NCBI GenBank assembly: GCA_004026145.2 | Contig: CP034986.1 | Span: 13,627,804 to 13,691,803 of the forward strand | Reading direction: 5' to 3' | DNA from: Takifugu bimaculatus | Lineage: Eukaryota; Chordata; Actinopteri; Tetraodontiformes; Tetraodontidae | DNA: 64,000 nt | Shown: piece by piece, positions 60,467 through 64,000 of the stretch | How positions within the stretch are numbered: position 1 is the stretch's first letter | How the letters are laid out: the number at the start of each line of letters is the position of its first letter | Translations under genes and position numbers: made by a program | The notes under the pieces: model-generated | The model's input: the letters and a program-made list of their open reading frames with translations, nothing else | The model's database searches: none | What the model was told of the DNA's origin: nothing

Positions 60467-60872
60467 GCCGGGCTTGTTTGGCATCCATCTGGAAAAGTAC
60501 ACGCCACCTTTGGAACACAATGAAACGGGGGAAAGAGATGGGTTTGCTCGGTTCTACTCAAAAACCAAAGTTTGCCCTGCTCATTATTTAAGGCAGCGTT
60601 GCTAAAGGAGGTGCGGGATCAATAAAATTAATTACAGTGAGGTTTCTGTTGATGATAACACACCGCAAAGCGATCCTTAATTAATTATGGAGCTACAAAT
60701 GCAACACTTCATCCTTCGCTCTGGAATGGATCCTTTCACCAATGAGCTCAAGGCTACCGTCACAAAAAGACCTTCACTAACCATCATTTCCTCCTCAAAT
60801 CAGTTGGAGAGAAGTCAAATAAAATGGGCCCATGGCCACGTGACCCGTTCGGGTCAGAGGTGACCTCCTCAC

Positions 60873-61005
60873 CTCTGTCTCCAGGAACCGCCGCAGGGCC
60901 CTCTTCTTCTTGATGCTTTTGCGGCGCACGTAAACGGCCACGCTGAGCGCCAGGATGACGATAATGAACAGGCCCCCGATGACGCCAGCTGCTATCAGCG
61001 GCGTC
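60873..61005 (-). CDS. erbb4: erbb4 transmembrane exon
   Basis: A 133-nt exon with acceptor CTCTGCAG and donor GTGAGG. It encodes TPLIAAGVIGGLFIIVILAL continuing into SVAVYV, a single hydrophobic membrane-spanning helix of roughly 24 residues. It is followed immediately by the basic cytoplasmic stop-transfer run RRKSIKKKRALRRF and then LETE. In ErbB4 the basic run also serves as a nuclear localisation signal for the released intracellular domain. The first nucleotide completes the Arg codon begun in the JM-b exon, and the exon ends in phase 0, as the next exon needs. The small-residue pattern AAGVIGG fits a helix-dimerisation motif. Confidence 0.96.
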
Positions 61006-62862
61006 CTGCAGAGGAGGAGAGAAACGACATTAACGTCGCTGAAACATTAGGAAAGACCGGCGACGCCTCCGAGACGGCGGATCCTCCAACCTGCTGCTAC
61101 ACCCATTTTTGTTTTTTTTATTTTTTATTGCGACCAAATACGACGCTGCGAATAAGAACGGAGGCAAATTTGGTATCGCGGCGGCTTTTTTCAGGCTGCG
61201 ATAATGATGAGCTCCAGAAAGAGGGAATTTTACATTTACTGCAGCCGGATGCATCAAAAGAACAAAGGCGTCCTCGACTCTCCCAGAACAAAGGTGCTCG
61301 GCTTTTGCAGCTCTTTATAGAAATGTCTTATGTGCCGATGTAACCGAGCATAACGATGTACGCTAGTGCTGTAGCGACCTACGGGTGAACGAGGGCTTTG
61401 CTGCAGCCTCGATGGCAGCAGACTGTTGTTTTAAATAGAAAATGTTGTTCTATGAATGATTCCTTTTTTCAAAAAAAACTTTTATGCTAATGTAGCAGGG
61501 CGACTAATGTTATCGCTTCGTTATTTCCCTTCTTTTGTTCGCCTCGGTCAGCTATTAAACAGGCTGATGTTTTTTTATTTTGCTATTTAGCAGCAAAGGG
61601 AAAAAAAGTGCTGGATTCATTTCCATTATTGTGTTTTCAAATAAGTCAGTGAGTCCATGTGAGCTTGGTTAGAGGGAATCTTTTGTACTTTTGCTGCAGA
61701 AGCTACAACCTGAACCATGTATTTGTCTTGTATTTGTGGGTTTAGCTGTTTACTGTGTTTCAGGACCCGCATTTCTACCCACGCAGATACGTCAGAAAGA
61801 GAAACAGAACAGAATTGTCAGTACAGAGGCTTCATTTACGTGCTGGACTGAATGGCCACAGTGAAACTTGACTAAAAACGACTCGTGGGTCGCATCAGAA
61901 AGGTGTGAACTAGAATGAACTGATCATGAATTCTCAATTCACAAACTTATATTTTCGGTTCCTATCCCGCTATTCCTGCGCTCGCCTTGCAAAATGTCCG
62001 TTCTTGTTCCTTTTTCCAAGACAACCACGTAGAAAATGACACCTGCTCGAAGCATTAAACTCTATCATTTAACAGAGCCGTTAGCAGCTAATGGAAGACT
62101 CGTGCACCACGCGGCTACGGTGGCAGGAATGTGCCGCGGCGTTCGCCGTATCGATTGCGATGAGGCGGAGGAAGATTTGAAATTTACAAAGAGGCTGCAG
62201 GTTTTTTTTCGACATAATGAGATATACAGCCATGTGGTGAATAGTAATGCGAAGCTTTGCAGTCATTAGGTTGAGGGAGGGGAGACGGAAGGGGACAAAC
62301 AAGCCTAGAAGAAGAACGGCATGAGGCGAAAAAAGAGAGATCAAAAAGAACAAAGCAGAAGATGAGGAAAGGAATAAAGGAACAGGCAGCAGGACCGGCG
62401 CTCGGACTCCTCGGACCAGGGGAATGACTTAAATGAACTGTTCACTTCACATGGACCTAAAAACTTTGGTAACATGTTTATGCTGAATCCAAATCTGTTC
62501 ATCTCTTGAATTTGAAGTGTAAAGAGTCAAGTTGTGTCTAAAATGCACAACGTTCTATCTAAAAGGGGTCTGCAGGGGGTTGCAGAAAACAGGTCTGCAA
62601 AAAAAAAGTTTAGATTGAAAGGTAAATACAACCCCGTGTCTTCCGGTTCATGCTATGTCGTGCCGAGTTTAAGCTAACTAGGACGTGTGAAACAGTTTAT
62701 GTAGCTTATAAAGAATTTCAATCAAACTTCTCGGCTCTTGTGTACATCATTTTCCCCAACATCTTCCATTAAAAACAAATATTAACAACAATTACAAAGA
62801 AGAGTTAGATGATATCGTTGGGTAATAATCCCACATTCCACGTTTCCATGGTGATGTCTTAC
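61006..62862 (-). other. erbb4: erbb4 intron between JM-b and transmembrane exons
   Basis: A 1857-bp intron with a GTAAGA donor and CTCTGCAG acceptor. The alternative JM-a exon (75 nt in mammals, encoding DCIYYPWTGHSTLPQHAR-like sequence) would be expected near here. I searched the minus strand for YYPW codons next to splice sites and found none. Confidence 0.8.
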
Positions 62863-62907
62863 CTGTCCATCATGCCAACACAATCTTGCAGTCTCGGCCC
62901 GACGCAC
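62863..62907 (-). CDS. erbb4: erbb4 juxtamembrane exon, JM-b type
   Basis: A 45-nt exon with acceptor CCCCCACAG and donor GTAAGA. It starts with one nucleotide that finishes an upstream codon and ends with AG, which combines with the first G of the transmembrane exon to make Arg. It reads CVGPRLQDCVGMMDR, closely matching the human JM-b segment (CIGSSIEDCIGLMDR, from memory), including both cysteines and the MDR end. JM-b replaces the longer JM-a stalk. From knowledge of the family, the JM-a stalk carries the TACE/ADAM17 cleavage site that leads to gamma-secretase release of the intracellular domain, and JM-b is cleavage-resistant. Length and phase both fit the known 45-nt JM-b exon. No JM-a exon was recognised nearby. 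Confidence 0.9.
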
Positions 62908-64000
62908 CTGTGGGGGAGACGAGTTAGAGAGATCTTCCGTTAAATCGAAGGCAGGTTATGAGTAAATCTGGCGTCGCCTCTCTTCCATCGTCCTCACTGA
63001 TGACAGTGGGAGCATCCAGGAATACTAGACTGATAGTTTCTCCCATGATTTCTGTCCTGCACTTCATTTACAATTATAAGAAGATTGTTGGGAATTATCT
63101 AGGTTGATTAGCCACAGTGTCAGCAAAGGAACACAAGGAAGTTAATGTTTTATGTTATATTTTATGTACAATGTCTCATGGTACTGGCCTATATGCTATG
63201 CTATGCTATGCTATAGTAGTCGACAGTTACTGTTGAAAGATGAAAAAGTTGTGTGTTTGGTTTATGACCTCTCTTCATTAATGTGTGTTTTGGGTGTGTT
63301 CCAAGGTTCAGAGGTCAGCATTTCCCCAGTAGGAGCTGCTTGCCGCATCATTATGGACTCTGTGTCAATCCCGCCAATCAATCAATCAATGGCCATCAGT
63401 CGATTCTCTTGACATTTCATGGACCATTTTTGATTCTCAGGATGACAAAGTGCTAGGTTTGTTTTTTTTTCTAATATCAGACAATTCCGTTTTCAAGGGA
63501 CAGTTGGCAATCCCAGCTCCGTGAATGAAGGGGGCTGAAGAGCCGGATGCTAACAGGATAGCCGACGTTGATCGCTGTTCTAGCTCGTATCGCAAACAAA
63601 TGGGGGAGCAAATCAGCAGCGCATCGGATCTTCAAATTTAAATCAGATGACATTTGCAGCCTCTCCAACATCGCTTTGTTGTCAATTACATGCTGCGCCA
63701 ACAGCTAATTAGGGAGCGGAGTTTGACGTACGTGAGCCTCATGAGCACAGAAACTGGTTGTAGCCCTCTGGGCTGATCGCTGCCGTACCATCATATCAAA
63801 AGAAGTATTTGTAGTTTATACAACCCCTGCGTGTCTGCAAGGGGGATTTTGTGATCTGTGCCTTGGCTTCATTTACTGTCCAGTCTCAAATAGTCGGCAG
63901 TCAGTATCAGGAAAAGCATGATGGAAACGTTGCCGCGGCGATGATGGATGAAGCGAGCCCGCCACTGTGCCCAGTTTGGTGAAAGCTGGCGTGAGAAGAT
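62908..64000 (-). other. erbb4: erbb4 intron upstream of JM-b exon (partial)
   Basis: No ectodomain exon (cysteine-rich domain IV) is recognisable before the window edge. The interval contains a (TATGC)4 microrepeat at 63192-63213 and otherwise nothing notable. Confidence 0.8.
63192..63213. repeat. (TATGC)4 microrepeat
   Basis: Four pentamer copies on the plus strand, followed by tata. Confidence 0.85.

Larger units (their letters stand above)
51694..60872 (-). other. erbb4: erbb4 intron, 9.2 kb, repeat-rich
   Basis: An intron between the transmembrane exon and the first kinase exon, with a GTGAGG donor and TTTTGTCAG acceptor. It contains a hAT MITE (51825-52316), a poly-C/(AC)n tract (52974-53013), an ATAAGGC-type repeat (about 55320-55620), the 32-bp minisatellite (56607-58587), a poly-G run (59552-59567) and a short 15-bp duplication (60437-60466). 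The rest shows no coding signal. Confidence 0.9.
28628..64000 (-). other. erbb4: erbb4 gene, 3' coding part (5' part outside window)
   Basis: This span holds the last twelve coding exons of an ErbB4 (HER4) receptor tyrosine kinase gene. Exons in order of transcription end at 62863, 60873, 51571, 50930, 48289, 35911, 34469, 34257, 32031, 31784, 30178 and 28628. All introns show GT donors and AG acceptors, and the joined frame is open for 784 codons plus a stop. ErbB4 binds neuregulins and related EGF-family ligands at the cell surface, dimerises, autophosphorylates its tail and signals through Shc/Ras and related pathways. Assignment to ErbB4 rather than EGFR, ErbB2 or ErbB3 rests on the JM-b exon, the kinase sequence and the terminal NTVV. 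Teleosts can carry two erbb4 copies; I cannot say which this is. Exons for the ectodomain and signal peptide lie beyond 64000. Confidence 0.96.

Noticed and set aside
62200..62262. Minus-strand DC...HYYS text as a possible JM-a exon
   Set aside because: Only DC and YY match loosely, there is no PWTG, and it lacks a fitting acceptor, donor or 75-nt length.

Overview
The window reads as vertebrate, almost certainly teleost fish, genomic DNA. It has single-copy coding exons with GT/AG introns, long non-coding stretches, many (TG)n, (GGAT)n and poly-G/C tracts, and fish-style LINE and hAT remnants. There are no operons, Shine-Dalgarno sites or dense ORFs. Most open frames are chance.

The one gene I can establish is the 3' part of erbb4, the ErbB4/HER4 neuregulin receptor tyrosine kinase, on the minus strand. 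Twelve coding exons run from the juxtamembrane exon (62863-62907) to the terminal exon (28628-29460). They join in frame to give 784 residues: a short extracellular juxtamembrane piece, the transmembrane helix, a complete and apparently active kinase domain, and a tail ending in a PDZ ligand. The ligand-binding ectodomain exons lie beyond the right edge. The juxtamembrane exon is the JM-b type (45 nt). I could not find a JM-a exon, nor the CYT-1 (PI3K-docking) exon, so the visible gene encodes a JM-b/CYT-2-like receptor. The terminal exon carries a Pro/Ser/His-rich stretch of 150 residues where human ERBB4 has about 24.

Layout by region. 1-16.4 kb: intergenic, no gene recognised. 16.4-19.95 kb: decayed L1-like retrotransposon on the plus strand. 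19.95-23.98 kb: intergenic, with one isolated exon-like segment at 20154-20252. About 23.98-28.63 kb: probable erbb4 3' UTR, ending at a good poly(A) signal. 28.6-36.1 kb: seven exons for the tail and kinase C-lobe, with two very short introns. 36.1-48.3 kb: a 12 kb intron holding a duplicated element, microsatellites and a 5'-truncated LINE with a 15-bp target-site duplication. 48.3-51.7 kb: three kinase N-lobe exons. 51.7-60.9 kb: a 9 kb intron holding a hAT MITE and a 60-copy, indel-free 32-bp minisatellite with a 512-bp internal duplication. 60.9-62.9 kb: transmembrane and JM-b exons. 62.9-64 kb: intron upstream of JM-b.

Exon boundaries were set by eye from splice consensus, reading phase and remembered human ERBB4 exon lengths. 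No alignment was run.
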